A stretch of DNA of 64,000 nt, from positions 9,057,315 to 9,121,314 of the forward strand of contig CM041199.1 of the NCBI GenBank assembly GCA_023078555.1, given 5' to 3'. Shown here piece after piece: positions 22,921 through 33,181 of the stretch. Under the pieces are notes generated by a model. That model saw only the letters and a program-made list of their open reading frames with translations. It made no database searches and was not told where the DNA came from. Origin of the DNA: Ulva prolifera (lineage: Eukaryota > Chlorophyta > Ulvophyceae > Ulvales > Ulvaceae). A program made the position numbers and the translations under genes. Position 1 is the stretch's first letter; each line of letters starts with the position of its first letter.

Positions 22921-25900
22921 TCACAGCGGGGGGGCAGCATTAGCGCACATGCGCTTTGCGGACTCAGTCCGCATCCTACCACAATAACTGCAGTAGGTGA
23001 CCCTGGAAAGTGCTGCCTTATGGGATTCGCTCAACCGAGAACTACGTCTACGCGGTTTGCGTTTGGGATCGTCGATGTTGCTGCCACCCGCGGGCACCTT
23101 CCCCCCAGCGACGGGACGCCTGGTGGATTCAGCCTTGGCTGCTATATGGGACAGATGTAGCCGCGCTTCACGCGGAAACTCATGAATCATGTGCGCTCTC
23201 TGAGTACTGGAGGCATTGTGGAACAGATAATCGGCAACTTTCTCCAGGCATCCGGACAACTCATCAACTGGTAACCAAGAGTCATGAGATGCATCGTAGC
23301 CAACCCAGCGCACCAGGTAGTGAGGGCACGCGATGGAGATGTCGTCATCGCGATGCCGCGACTGCATGTAATTGACTACACATTCAACTTCATAAGTGGT
23401 CGTGTCCACAGTGGCCGATGACTTGGCAGCTTCAGGGCTGGTGGCGCATGCAGCATCGAAGGACTCATTGTAAGGTTTCAGCACAGAGAAGTGAAAGACA
23501 TCATGTAGACCTAGACGCTGCAGCGTGGTCGGCAATGATATACGGGCCGCGGCCCGGCCCACTACTTCCAGAATTTTACAGGGACCCAACCAACGCGGAG
23601 TAAACTTCTTTCGGAGAGATGGATGATGCAGAGCAACCTTACGTATAGATAGCAGGACCAAATCACCCACAGAAAAGGTTGGCCAAGCAGATTTCCTGTT
23701 GAAATCCGACCACATTGACTGCTTGGCCTCTACCAGAGCTTGCTTTGCTAGGAAGTAATACATGCGGTGCATCACAGCTGGAGCTGGTTGCTGATGCTGT
23801 GGCAATTTGAGCGCAAGGGCTGTGGGAGACAGCGGCGGAGTGATACGGTTCAAAGAGAACGGCGTGCAGCCCGTGGCTGCCGACTTGGAGCTATTCATAC
23901 TGAACTCGATATGTGGCAGGAATGCATCCCAATCATCATGTGCAGGACCGATGAAATGCCGAACAGCTTCTTCTACAACGCGATTGTAACGCTCAACTTG
24001 CCCGTTGGCTCTAGGATGGTAGGAGAATGTCAGCTGCAATGCAATGCCTAGGTGATCACAAAGGGATGTGAAAAATTTATTGTTCCACTGCGTACCGCGG
24101 TCACTACAAATGCCAAGTGGCAGGCCATAATGGGGGTATATGTGCTGGAAAAACAATGCAGCGAATCCGGGACCATTCAGAGTAGACACTGTGGGGATCA
24201 ATCTTACCATCTTGCTGAATTGATCAACAAATACAACAATGCAATTGTGACCAGACGTGGAGTTAGGCAGTTGCGTGATCATGTCTACACTCACGACACG
24301 CCAGCATGCAGAAGGTACAGGTAGTGGGGACATGACTGCCTCCCGCTCCGACGGGGACTTCATGGTCTGACAGCTATGGCATTGTGACACAAATTTCTTG
24401 ACATCTTTGTGTATATCTGGCCAGTAAAATGAGTCTGTGATCAATGATGCTGTGCGAGAGACACCCATGTGTGCATGCCAGGGGTGTACGTGGTGCCACA
24501 ACAGAATTTGCCGGCGCAAGTGATCATGATCAGGGACAACAATCTTGTTCTTGTGCAGATAAATCTGGTGCTTAGGGTCGTAATGGTATGATGCAGGTGG
24601 CTCGGCAAAATCAGAATCATGTGCATAGCCACTACGCAATCGCTGCCAGAAGTCGTCCGCGTGCAGATCTAGAGTCAAGTATTTGTTGGATTGTTTCAGA
24701 AGCAGCTCTGCTTGTGAGTGCGTACCCACACGCTGTGCGTCGACTGCGCGGCCGTCACACACCAGGTCCTCCTGGTCGACCCAGTCCACCGCGGAAGCAT
24801 CCGGCTGCGCGGTCGCTACGTCGTCCTCACGCGCGGGCTGTTGGTGGAGGGGTGAGGCCGAGGAATTCGGCCTCCTCCGCTGTAGGCGCGAAGTCAATGT
24901 CTGACATTGGAGATGGGGTGCGGAGGCAACCAGGAGCGGTCGCGGAGAACGGCGGCGGGTCGGCGTTGGCATGGGCCGGCGGGGAAGTGGGGATGGGGGC
25001 GGTGGCAGCGCTGGCGGAGATCCCGTTGGCATCAACACCGGGGACCGCTGAGACTCCAGCTGCTCGCCCATGCGGGGGCTGGACCCCGAGCTGATGGAAA
25101 TCACTGATGGCGGCGGCTGCGTGGGCCGCCGTGGGTCCTGTGGCTGGGACAGAGGTGGAAATTGCGACTGGGAACGCAGGTCTGGCATGGGCGGGGACAG
25201 GCCGGGCGGGGGTGAACCGAACTTCTCCCGTAGCCGGGAGTAGTCGCAGGGCTGGGGAGAGATTGTTGGCAACGTCTGGTGGTATGGGATGGCCTGATTC
25301 ATCGGCGACTGGCCAGATGATATGGCCGTTGATCCAGTGCTGGCGATTGGAAGCTCGTATCCGCTTGGATCCGGGGATGGGGAAGAGTGGCATCTGCGTG
25401 CTATAGCCGTGGTCAGACTTACGGCCGGAAATGCATAAGAAACTTGCACTGGAATGGCATTTCCCGCACGAGAGGCACAAGAAATGGGATGGTCATCATG
25501 CAGTTGTACTGTCATGGTAGGCAGGTGCGTGGCACGAGACACTGCATCAGCCACCACGTTCTTGTCACCAGGCACGTACATGATGTGCCAGTTGATGCGG
25601 GACAGCGTCTCTACCCAACGCGCTTGCTTGTTATTCAAGCGTTGCTGGGTCTGCAAGTATCTCAGTGGATTATGGTCAGAGTGGACATACACGGGGTGGC
25701 CATTTTCCAGATAGCAACGCCATTGGCGTGCAGCAAAAACAATGGCGCCCAGCTCTTTTTCAAAAGTGGCATGGTGGACCTCAGAGGAATTCATTTTTCG
25801 GCCTACCCATGCAATGGGATGCAGAGCTGCTTCATGGTCTTGCATCAAGACAGCTCCATAGGCATAATCACTGGCATCTGTGTATACATGGAAGGGCTGG

Positions 25901-27468
25901 TTGAGATTGGGATGGCGCAGGCCTGTGGCATTGATCAGAGCATGTTTGATGTCATTGAATGCTCGAGTGCATTGTTCAGTCCATGCGCTCTTGCCTTTGG
26001 CTTTCATGCGCTCGAGGAGTGGGGCAGCAAGGGTGGGAAATTTTGGAATAAATCTGCGAAAATAGCCAGCAAGACCCAAGAATGATCGGATGGTATTGGT
26101 TGACGATTTTAAATCAGCCTCAGGCCATTGTTGCAACACTGAAACCTTGTGTGGGTCTGGCTTCACGGTATCTGCTGTAACAATATGGCCCAAGTATTTG
26201 ACTTCTTGCATGGCAAATTGGCATTTGACAGCATTGCAGAAAAAGTTGTGTTCATGCAGCCTAGTCAACACACGATCAAGATTGATGGCATGATCCTCAG
26301 CAGTTCTGGAAATGATGATAATGTCATCGAGGTATGCAAGGCAAATCTTGCCAATCAGTCCACGCAAAACCACGTGCATTGCTTGTTGGAAAACACTCGG
26401 TGCATTGGTGAGACCGAATGGCATCACCGTCCATTCGTACAGGCCATCAGGGGTGCGGAATGCAGTTTTTGGCTGGGATGTCGGGGCTAGTCTGATCTGG
26501 TGATATCCAGAAGCAAGATCCAATGCAGAAAAGTATCTCTGGCCTTGCAATTTATCAAGCAAGGCATCTATGCGTGGTAATGGGTATGTATTCTTTACTG
26601 TGTTCTCGTTCAGGTAGCGGTAGTCGACACACAGTCTCAGTTTACCTCCGGGTTTGGGAGCAAAAAGGACGCTGCTTGCCCAAGGGGAGATGGACGGCTG
26701 AATCCAGCCCATGTCAAGCAAGTGTTGTACCTGCTTTTCCAGTTCAGAGTGTTCCAGTGGAGTCAATCTGTACTGGCGGGCAGCACGTGGTCTGGTGCCA
26801 GGCAGATTCTCAATATTCATCTCAAAGCCTAAGGCTGTGGTATTTGGGGGTGCAGGCCCGAGCGTGCCTCCGGACCTAGAATGTTTGTGTACTATCTCTT
26901 GAACACACTGTGGGATGGTGGCTACATCTTGCTGGACTGGTGCTGGTACTTGCTGCTGGGACAGAAAACCTTTCTTTTTCGACGCCGCACATACATGCAT
27001 ATCGCTGGAAGGCTCGACGCGTGCATGTGCTGGTTTGACATGCACCACGTACAGAGGCGACTTACCACATTTAGCACGATTGACCATAGATTTCAGCTTA
27101 CGGCTGGTGCATGCATACTCATCTGATGTTCCCTGTGAAGCAGATGTGCGTTTGGGTATGTGCACGACATGCTGCCAATCACGAGAATGCTTTCGGGGGC
27201 CAGCCTTACGGCCAGGCACGATGATGCGAATGTCCGGATCATCAAACTCGAGTTTCATGTGCGTGACGGCAATCACATCAAGACCCAATAGCGCGTGATT
27301 GGGTGCATGCCACTCTGCAGCCGGCAAACTTGCTACCACAGTGTACGTGACATCGTGACGCTGGCGGCCTATGCTTGTGCATAATGTGACAGTACCGAGG
27401 CAGGGTGCTGCACTCCCAGAGATGCCATGCGACGTGGATGCGCTTTGGTGATATGGTATGCAACACAA
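22921..27468 (-). CDS. pol: Chromovirus Pol polyprotein, 5'-partial (PR remnant-RT-RNase H-IN-chromodomain)
   Basis: Open frame of 1,515 codons, with numbering from a TTG at 27468 in the flank. Codon 2 is the first inside the element and the first ATG is codon 71. Residues 2-86 are the C-terminal part of a retroviral aspartic protease (ALLGLDVI, 59-66), without the D-S/T-G active site. Reverse transcriptase spans about 235-430: Asp317 in SALDLASGYHQI, MPFGLTNAP 349-357, catalytic YLDD 379-382. RNase H spans about 525-645: Asp531, Glu572, Asp598, Asp641. Residues 650-925 are a long Pro/Ser-rich linker. Integrase has a zinc finger (His993, His1000, Cys1030, Cys1033), a DDE core (Asp1062, Asp1123, Glu1159, the last two 35 residues apart) and a GPY/F-like module (LGPCKILEV, about 1294). 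A chromodomain lies at about 1359-1415, followed by a basic tail with KRKPRRRSSR. It would copy the RNA genome and integrate the cDNA. No frameshift or stop is present, but loss of gag and the protease site should make this copy non-autonomous. Confidence 0.95.
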   Translation of the reverse strand: MCCIPYHQSASTSHGISGSAAPCLGTVTLCTSIGRQRHDVTYTVVASLPAAEWHAPNHALLGLDVIAVTHMKLEFDDPDIRIIVPGRKAGPRKHSRDWQHVVHIPKRTSASQGTSDEYACTSRKLKSMVNRAKCGKSPLYVVHVKPAHARVEPSSDMHVCAASKKKGFLSQQQVPAPVQQDVATIPQCVQEIVHKHSRSGGTLGPAPPNTTALGFEMNIENLPGTRPRAARQYRLTPLEHSELEKQVQHLLDMGWIQPSISPWASSVLFAPKPGGKLRLCVDYRYLNENTVKNTYPLPRIDALLDKLQGQRYFSALDLASGYHQIRLAPTSQPKTAFRTPDGLYEWTVMPFGLTNAPSVFQQAMHVVLRGLIGKICLAYLDDIIIISRTAEDHAINLDRVLTRLHEHNFFCNAVKCQFAMQEVKYLGHIVTADTVKPDPHKVSVLQQWPEADLKSSTNTIRSFLGLAGYFRRFIPKFPTLAAPLLERMKAKGKSAWTEQCTRAFNDIKHALINATGLRHPNLNQPFHVYTDASDYAYGAVLMQDHEAALHPIAWVGRKMNSSEVHHATFEKELGAIVFAARQWRCYLENGHPVYVHSDHNPLRYLQTQQRLNNKQARWVETLSRINWHIMYVPGDKNVVADAVSRATHLPTMTVQLHDDHPISCASRAGNAIPVQVSYAFPAVSLTTAIARRCHSSPSPDPSGYELPIASTGSTAISSGQSPMNQAIPYHQTLPTISPQPCDYSRLREKFGSPPPGLSPPMPDLRSQSQFPPLSQPQDPRRPTQPPPSVISISSGSSPRMGEQLESQRSPVLMPTGSPPALPPPPSPLPRRPMPTPTRRRSPRPLLVASAPHLQCQTLTSRLQRRRPNSSASPLHQQPAREDDVATAQPDASAVDWVDQEDLVCDGRAVDAQRVGTHSQAELLLKQSNKYLTLDLHADDFWQRLRSGYAHDSDFAEPPASYHYDPKHQIYLHKNKIVVPDHDHLRRQILLWHHVHPWHAHMGVSRTASLITDSFYWPDIHKDVKKFVSQCHSCQTMKSPSEREAVMSPLPVPSACWRVVSVDMITQLPNSTSGHNCIVVFVDQFSKMVRLIPTVSTLNGPGFAALFFQHIYPHYGLPLGICSDRGTQWNNKFFTSLCDHLGIALQLTFSYHPRANGQVERYNRVVEEAVRHFIGPAHDDWDAFLPHIEFSMNSSKSAATGCTPFSLNRITPPLSPTALALKLPQHQQPAPAVMHRMYYFLAKQALVEAKQSMWSDFNRKSAWPTFSVGDLVLLSIRKVALHHPSLRKKFTPRWLGPCKILEVVGRAAARISLPTTLQRLGLHDVFHFSVLKPYNESFDAACATSPEAAKSSATVDTTTYEVECVVNYMQSRHRDDDISIACPHYLVRWVGYDASHDSWLPVDELSGCLEKVADYLFHNASSTQRAHMIHEFPREARLHLSHIAAKAESTRRPVAGGKVPAGGSNIDDPKRKPRRRSSRLSESHKAALSRVTYCSYCGRMRTESAKRMCANAAPPL

Positions 27469-27470
27469 GC
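27466..27470. other. Target-site duplication, right copy (CAAGC)
   Basis: CAAGC follows the terminal CAACA of the element, and the satellite monomer then continues with CCGTCTAGGC. Undisturbed copies of the same monomer (for example near 9060) show the empty site with one CAAGC. Confidence 0.93.
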
Positions 27471-28088
27471 CCGTCTAGGCAACTCCCAAGCATAATTGCA
27501 TAGATACCATGTGGCTTAAGCAACTCCCAAGCCTGTCCAGGCAACTCCCAAGCATGTCTACTCAACTCCCAAGCATGTTTGCGTAGAAACAAAGTCGTTT
27601 TAGCAACTCCCAAGCATGTCTAGTCAACTCCCAAGCATAATTGCATAGATACCATGTGGCTTAAGCAACTCCCAAGCCTGTCTAGGCAACTCCCAAGCAT
27701 GTTTGCGTAGAAACCTGGTCGCTTAAGCAACTCCCAAGGCTGTCTAGGCAACTCCCAAGCATGTCTAGTCTACTCGCAAGCATGTTTGCGTAGAAACCTG
27801 GTCGCTTAAGCAACTCCCAAGCCGGTCTAGGCAACTCCCAAACCTGTCTAGTCAACTCCCAAGCATGTTAGCGTAGAAACCAGGTGGGTTAAGCAACTCC
27901 CAAGTCTGTCAAGGCAACTCCCAAGCCCGACTAGTCAACTCCCAAGCATGTTTTTGTAGAAACCAAGTCGTTCAAGCAACTCCCAAGCCTGTATAGGCAA
28001 CTCCCAAGCATGTTTGCATAGATACCAGGTGGCTTAAGCAACTCCCAAGCCTGTCTCGGCTACTCCCAAGCATGTTTGCATAGATACC

Positions 28089-30883
28089 ATGTGGCTTAAG
28101 CAACTCCCAAGCCTGTCTAGGCAACACCCAAGCATGGCTAGTCTACTCCCAAGCATGTTTGCGCAGAAACCAGGTGGGTTAAGCAACTCCCAAGTCTGTC
28201 AAGGCAACTCCCAAGCCCGACTAGTCAACTCCCAAGCATGTTTTCGTAGAAACCAAGTCGTTCAAGCAACTCCCAAGCCTGTATAGGCAACTCCCAAGCA
28301 TGTTTGCATAGATACCAGGTGGCTTAAGCAACTCCCAAGCCTGTCTCGGCAACTCCCAATCATGTTTGCATAGATACCAAGTGGCTTAAGCAACTCCCAA
28401 GCCTGTCTCGGCTACTCCCAAGCATGTTTGCATAGATACCATGTGGCTTAAGCAACTCCCAAGCCTGTCTAGGCAACACCCAAGCATGGCTAGTCTACTC
28501 CAAAGCATGTTTGCGCAGAAACCAGGTGGGTTAAGCAACTCCCAAGTCTGTCAAGGCAACTCCCAAGCCCGACTAGTCAACTCCCAAGCATGTTTTCGTA
28601 GAAACCAAGTCGTTCAAGCAACTCCCAAGCCTGTCTAGTCAACTCCCAAGCATGTTTGCGTAGAAACCTGGTGGCTTAAGCAACTCCCAAGCCTGTCTAG
28701 TCAACTCCCAAGCATGTTTGCGTAGAAACCTGGTCGCTTAAGCAACTCCCAAGCCTGTCTAGGCAACTCCCAAGCCTGTCTAGGCAACTCCCAAGCATAA
28801 TTGCATAGATACCAGGTGGCTTAAGCAACTCCCAAGCCTGTCTAGGCAACTCCCAAGCATAATTGCATAGATACCAGGTGGCTTAAGCAACTCCCAAGCC
28901 TGTCTACGCAACTCCCAAGCATGTCTAGTCAACTCCTCAGCATGTTTGCGTAGAAACAAAGTCGTTTTAGCAACTCCCAAGCATGTCTAGTCAACTCCCA
29001 CGCATAATTGCATAGACACCATGTGGCTTAAGCAACTCCCAAGCATGTCTAGTCAAGTCCCAAGCATGTTTGCGTTGAAACCAGGTGGCTTCAGCAACTC
29101 CCAAGCCTGTCTAGGCAACTCCCAAGCATAATTGCATAGATACCAGGTGGCTTAAGCAACGCCCAAGCCTGTCTAGTCAACTCCCAAGCATGTTTGCGTA
29201 GAAACCAGGTGGCTTGAGCAACTCCCAAGCCCGTCTAGGCAACTCCCAAGCATGTTTGCGTAGAAACCTGGTCGCTTAAGCAACTTTCAAGCCTGTCTAG
29301 GCAACTCCCAAGCATGTCTACTCAACTCCCAAGCATAATTGCATAGATACCAGGTGGCTTAAGCAACTCCCAAGCCTGTCTAGTCAAGTCCCAAGCATGT
29401 TTGCGTAGAAACCAGGTGGCTTAAGCAACTCCCAAGCCTGTCTAGGCAACTCCCAAGCATAATTGCATAGATACCAGGTGGCTTAAGCAACTCCCAAGCC
29501 TGTCTAGTCAACTCCCAAGCATGTTTGCGTAGAAACCAGGTGGCTTAAGCAACTCCCAAGCCCGTCTAGGCAACTCCCATGCATGTTTGCGTAGAAACCT
29601 GGTCGCTTAAGCAACTCCCAAGCCTGTCTAGGCAACTCCCAAGCCTGTCTAGTCAACTCCCAAGCATGTTTGCGTAGAAACCAGGTGGCTTAAGCAACTC
29701 CCAAGCCCGTCTAGGCAACTCCCAAGCATGTTTGCGTAGAAACCTGGTCGCTTAAGCAACTCCCAAGCCTGTCTAGGCAACTCCCAAGCATGTCTACTCA
29801 ACTCCCAAGCATGTTTGCGTAGAAACAAAGTCGTTTTAGCAACTCCCAAGCATGTCTAGTCAACTCCCAAGCATAATTGCACAGATACCAGGTGGCTGAA
29901 GCAACTCCCAAGCCTGTCTGGGCAACTCCCAAGCATAATTGCATAGATACCAGGTGGCTTAAGCAACTCCCAAGCCTGTCTACGCAACTCCCCAGCATGT
30001 CTAGTCAACTCATCAGCATGTTTGCGTAGAAACAAAGTCGTTTTAGCAACTCCCAAGCATGTCTAGTCAACTCCCAAGCATAATTGCATAGATACCAGGT
30101 GGCTGAAGCAACTCCCAAGCCTGTCTAGGCAACTCCCAAGCATGTCTAGTCAACTCCCAAGCATGTTAGCGTAGAAACCAGGTGGCTTAAGCAACTCCCA
30201 AGCCGGTCTAGTGAACTCCCAAGCACGTTTGCGTAGAAACCAGGTGGCTTAAGCAACTCCCAAGCCCGTCTAGGCAACTCCCAAGCATAATTGCATAGAT
30301 ACCATGTGGCTTAAGCAACTCCCAAGCCTGTCCAGGCAACTCCCAAGCATGTCTACTCAACTCCCAAGCATGTTTGCGTAGAAACAAAGTCGTTTTAGCA
30401 ACTCCCAAACATGTCTAGTCAACTCCCAAGCATAATTGCATAGATACCATGTGGCTTAAGCAACTCCCAAGCCTGTCTAGGCAACTCCCAAGCATGTTTG
30501 CGTAGAAACCTGGTCGCTTAAGCAACTCCCAAGGCTGTCTAGGCAACTCCCAAGCATGTCTAGTCTACTCGCAAGCATGTTTGCGTAGAAACCTGGTCGC
30601 TTAAGCAACTCCCAAGCCGGTCTAGGCAACTCCCAAACCTGTCTAGTCAACTCCCAAGCATGTTAGCGTAGAAACCAGGTGGGTTAAGCAACTCCCAAGT
30701 CTGTCAAGGCAACTCCCAAGCCCGACTAGTCAACTCCCAAGCATGTTTTTGTAGAAACCAAGTCGTTCAAGCAACTCCCAAGCCTGTATAGGCAACTCCC
30801 AAGCATGTTTGCATAGATACCAGGTGGCTTAAGCAACTCCCAAGCCTGTCTCGGCTACTCCCAAGCATGTTTGCATAGATACC
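28089..30883. repeat. Higher-order repeat copy, 2,795 bp
   Basis: Close relative of the copy at 12128 on the other side of the retroelement, with identical internal spacing and shared rare variants. Private changes include CCCACGCATAATTG near 29000. Confidence 0.85.
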
Positions 30884-33181
30884 ATGTGGCTTAAGCAACT
30901 CTCAAGCCTGTCTAGGCAACACCCAAGCATGGCTAGTCTACTCCCAAGCATGTTTGCGCAGAAACCAGGTGGGTTAAGCAACTCCCAAGTCTGTCAAGGC
31001 AACTCCCAAGCCCGACTAGTCAACTCCCAAGCATGTTTTCGTAGAAACCAAGTCGTTCAAGCAACTCCCAAGCCTGTCTAGTCAACTCCCAAGCATGTTT
31101 TCGTAGAAACCAAGTCGTTCAAGCAACTCCCAAGCCTGTCTAGTCAACTCCCAAGCATGTTTGCGTAGAAACCTGGTGGCTTAAGCAACTCCCAAGCCCG
31201 TCTAGGCAACTCCCAAGCATGTTTGCGTAGAAACCTGGTCGCTTAAGCAACTCCCAAGCCTGTCTAGGCAACTCCCAAGCCTGTCTAGGCAACTCCCAAG
31301 CATAATTGCATAGATACCAGGTGGCTTAAGCAACTCCCAAGCCTGTCTAGGCAACTCCCAAGCATAATTGCATAGATACCAGGTGGCTTAAGCAACTCCC
31401 AAGCCTGTCTACGCAACTCCCAAGCATGTCTAGTCAACTCCTCAGGATGTTTGCGTAGAAACAAAGTCGTTTTAGCAACTCCCAAGCATGTCTAGTCAAC
31501 TCCCAAGCATAATTGCATAGATACCATGTGGCTTAAGCAACTCCCAAGCATGTCTAGTCAAGTCCCAAGCATGTTTGCGTAGAAACCAGGTGGCTTCAGC
31601 AACTCCCAAGCCTGTCTAGGCAACTCCCAAGCATAATTGCATAGATACCAGGTGGCTTAAGCAACGCCCAAGCCTGTCTAGTCAACTCTTAAGCATGTTT
31701 GCGTAGAAACCAGGTGGCTTCAGCAACTCCCAAGCCTGTCTAGGCAACTCCCAAGCATAATTGCATAGATACCAGGTGGCTTAAGCAACGCCCAAGCCTG
31801 TCTAGTCAACTCCCAAGCATGTTTGCGTAGAAACCAGGTGGCTTGAGCAACTCCCAAGCCCGTCTAGGCAACTCCCAAGCATGTTTGCGTAGAAACCTGG
31901 TCGCTTAAGCAACTCCCAAGCCTGTCTAGGCAACTCCCAAGCCTGTCTAGTCAACTCCCAAGCATGTTTGCGTAGAAACCAGGTGGCTTAAGCAACTCCC
32001 AAGCCCGTCTAGGCAACTCCCAAGCATGTTTGCGTAGAAACCTGGTCGCTTAAGCAACTCCCAAGCCTGTCTAGGCAACTCCCAAGCATGTCTACTCAAC
32101 TCCCAAGCATGTTTGCGTAGAAACAAAGTCGTTTTAGCAACTCCCAAGCATGTCTAGTCAACTCCCAAGCATAATTGCATAGATACCAGGTGGCTGAAGC
32201 AACTCCCAAGCCTGTCTGGGCAACTCCCAAGCATAATTGCATAGATACCAGGTGGCTTAAGCAACTCCCAAGCCTGTCTACGCAACTCCCCAGCATGTCT
32301 AGTCAACTCCTCAGCATGTTTGCGTAGAAACAAAGTCGTTTTAGCAACTCCCAAGCATGTCTAGTCAACTCCCAAGCATAATTGCATAGATACCAGGTGG
32401 CTGAAGCAACTCCCAAGCCTGTCTAGGCAACTCCCAAGCATGTCTAGTCAACTCCCAAGCATGTTAGCGTAGAAACCAGGTGGCTTAAGCAACTCCCAAG
32501 CCGGTCTAGTGAACTCCCAAGCACGTTTGCGTAGAAACCAGGTGGCTTAAGCAACTCCCAAGCCCGTCTAGGCAACTCCCAAGCATAATTGCATAGATAC
32601 CATGTGGCTTAAGCAACTCCCAAGCCTGTCCAGGCAACTCCCAAGCATGTCTACTCAACTCCCAAGCATGTTTGCGTAGAAACAAAGTCGTTTTAGCAAC
32701 TCCCAAACATGTCTAGTCAACTCCCAAGCATAATTGCATAGATACCATGTGGCTTAAGCAACTCCCAAGCCTGTCTAGGCAACTCCCAAGCATGTTTGCG
32801 TAGAAACCTGGTCGCTTAAGCAACTCCCAAGGCTGTCTAGGCAACTCCCAAGCATGTCTAGTCTACTCGCAAGCATGTTTGCGTAGAAACCTGGTCGCTT
32901 AAGCAACTCCCAAGCCGGTCTAGGCAACTCCCAAACCTGTCTAGTCAACTCCCAAGCATGTTAGCGTAGAAACCAGGTGGGTTAAGCAACTCCCAAGTCT
33001 GTCAAGGCAACTCCCAAGCCCGACTAGTCAACTCCCAAGCATGTTTTTGTAGAAACCAAGTCGTTCAAGCAACTCCCAAGCCTGTATAGGCAACTCCCAA
33101 GCATGTTTGCATAGATACCAGGTGGCTTAAGCAACTCCCAAGCCTGTCTCGGCTACTCCCAAGCATGTTTGCATAGATACC
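30884..33181. repeat. Higher-order repeat copy, 2,298 bp
   Basis: Same length and module positions as the copy at 45913 (offset 15,029 bp). Carries AACTCTCAAGCC just after the marker start, a variant shared by all marker copies from 30884 to 50985. CAACTCTTAAGC near 31684 is private. Confidence 0.85.

Larger units (their letters stand above)
21384..27465 (-). mobile_element. Ty3/gypsy chromovirus-type LTR retrotransposon, 5'-truncated
   Basis: A 6,082-bp unique segment inside the satellite. On the coding (minus) strand it begins TGTTGCATACC at 27465 and ends AATTCAACA at 21384, so it has the TG...CA ends of LTR elements. It is flanked on both sides by CAAGC, and deleting the element plus one CAAGC gives a normal satellite monomer (CTCCCAAGC joined to CCGTCTAGG). 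Order on minus: protease remnant, reverse transcriptase, RNase H, integrase, chromodomain, small ORF, polypurine tract, 3' LTR. The 5' LTR, primer-binding site, gag and start of the protease are absent. The domain order RT-RNase H-integrase-chromodomain defines the chromovirus branch of Ty3/gypsy (Metaviridae). The element looks young: the pol frame is open throughout and no HOR copy has amplified it. Confidence 0.97.

Noticed and set aside
24827..25480. 217-residue minus-strand ORF overlapping pol in another frame
   Set aside because: It coincides with the GC-rich, stop-poor linker of pol, where several frames on both strands are open. It starts at a TTG and has low-complexity Ala/Pro composition, so it is most likely a composition effect.
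25387..26085. 232-residue plus-strand ORF opposite pol
   Set aside because: Antisense shadow of the conserved RT/RNase H coding region. No recognisable domain.
21384..27465. DNA transposon with terminal inverted repeats TGTTG/CAACA
   Set aside because: The inverted repeat is only about 5 bp. The element encodes RT and RNase H with a polypurine tract and LTR, and the 5-bp target duplication fits a retroviral-type integrase.
21384..27465. Retrovirus with an envelope gene
   Set aside because: The downstream ORF has no signal peptide, membrane segment or furin-like site. The chromodomain integrase places the element among chromoviruses, which normally lack env.
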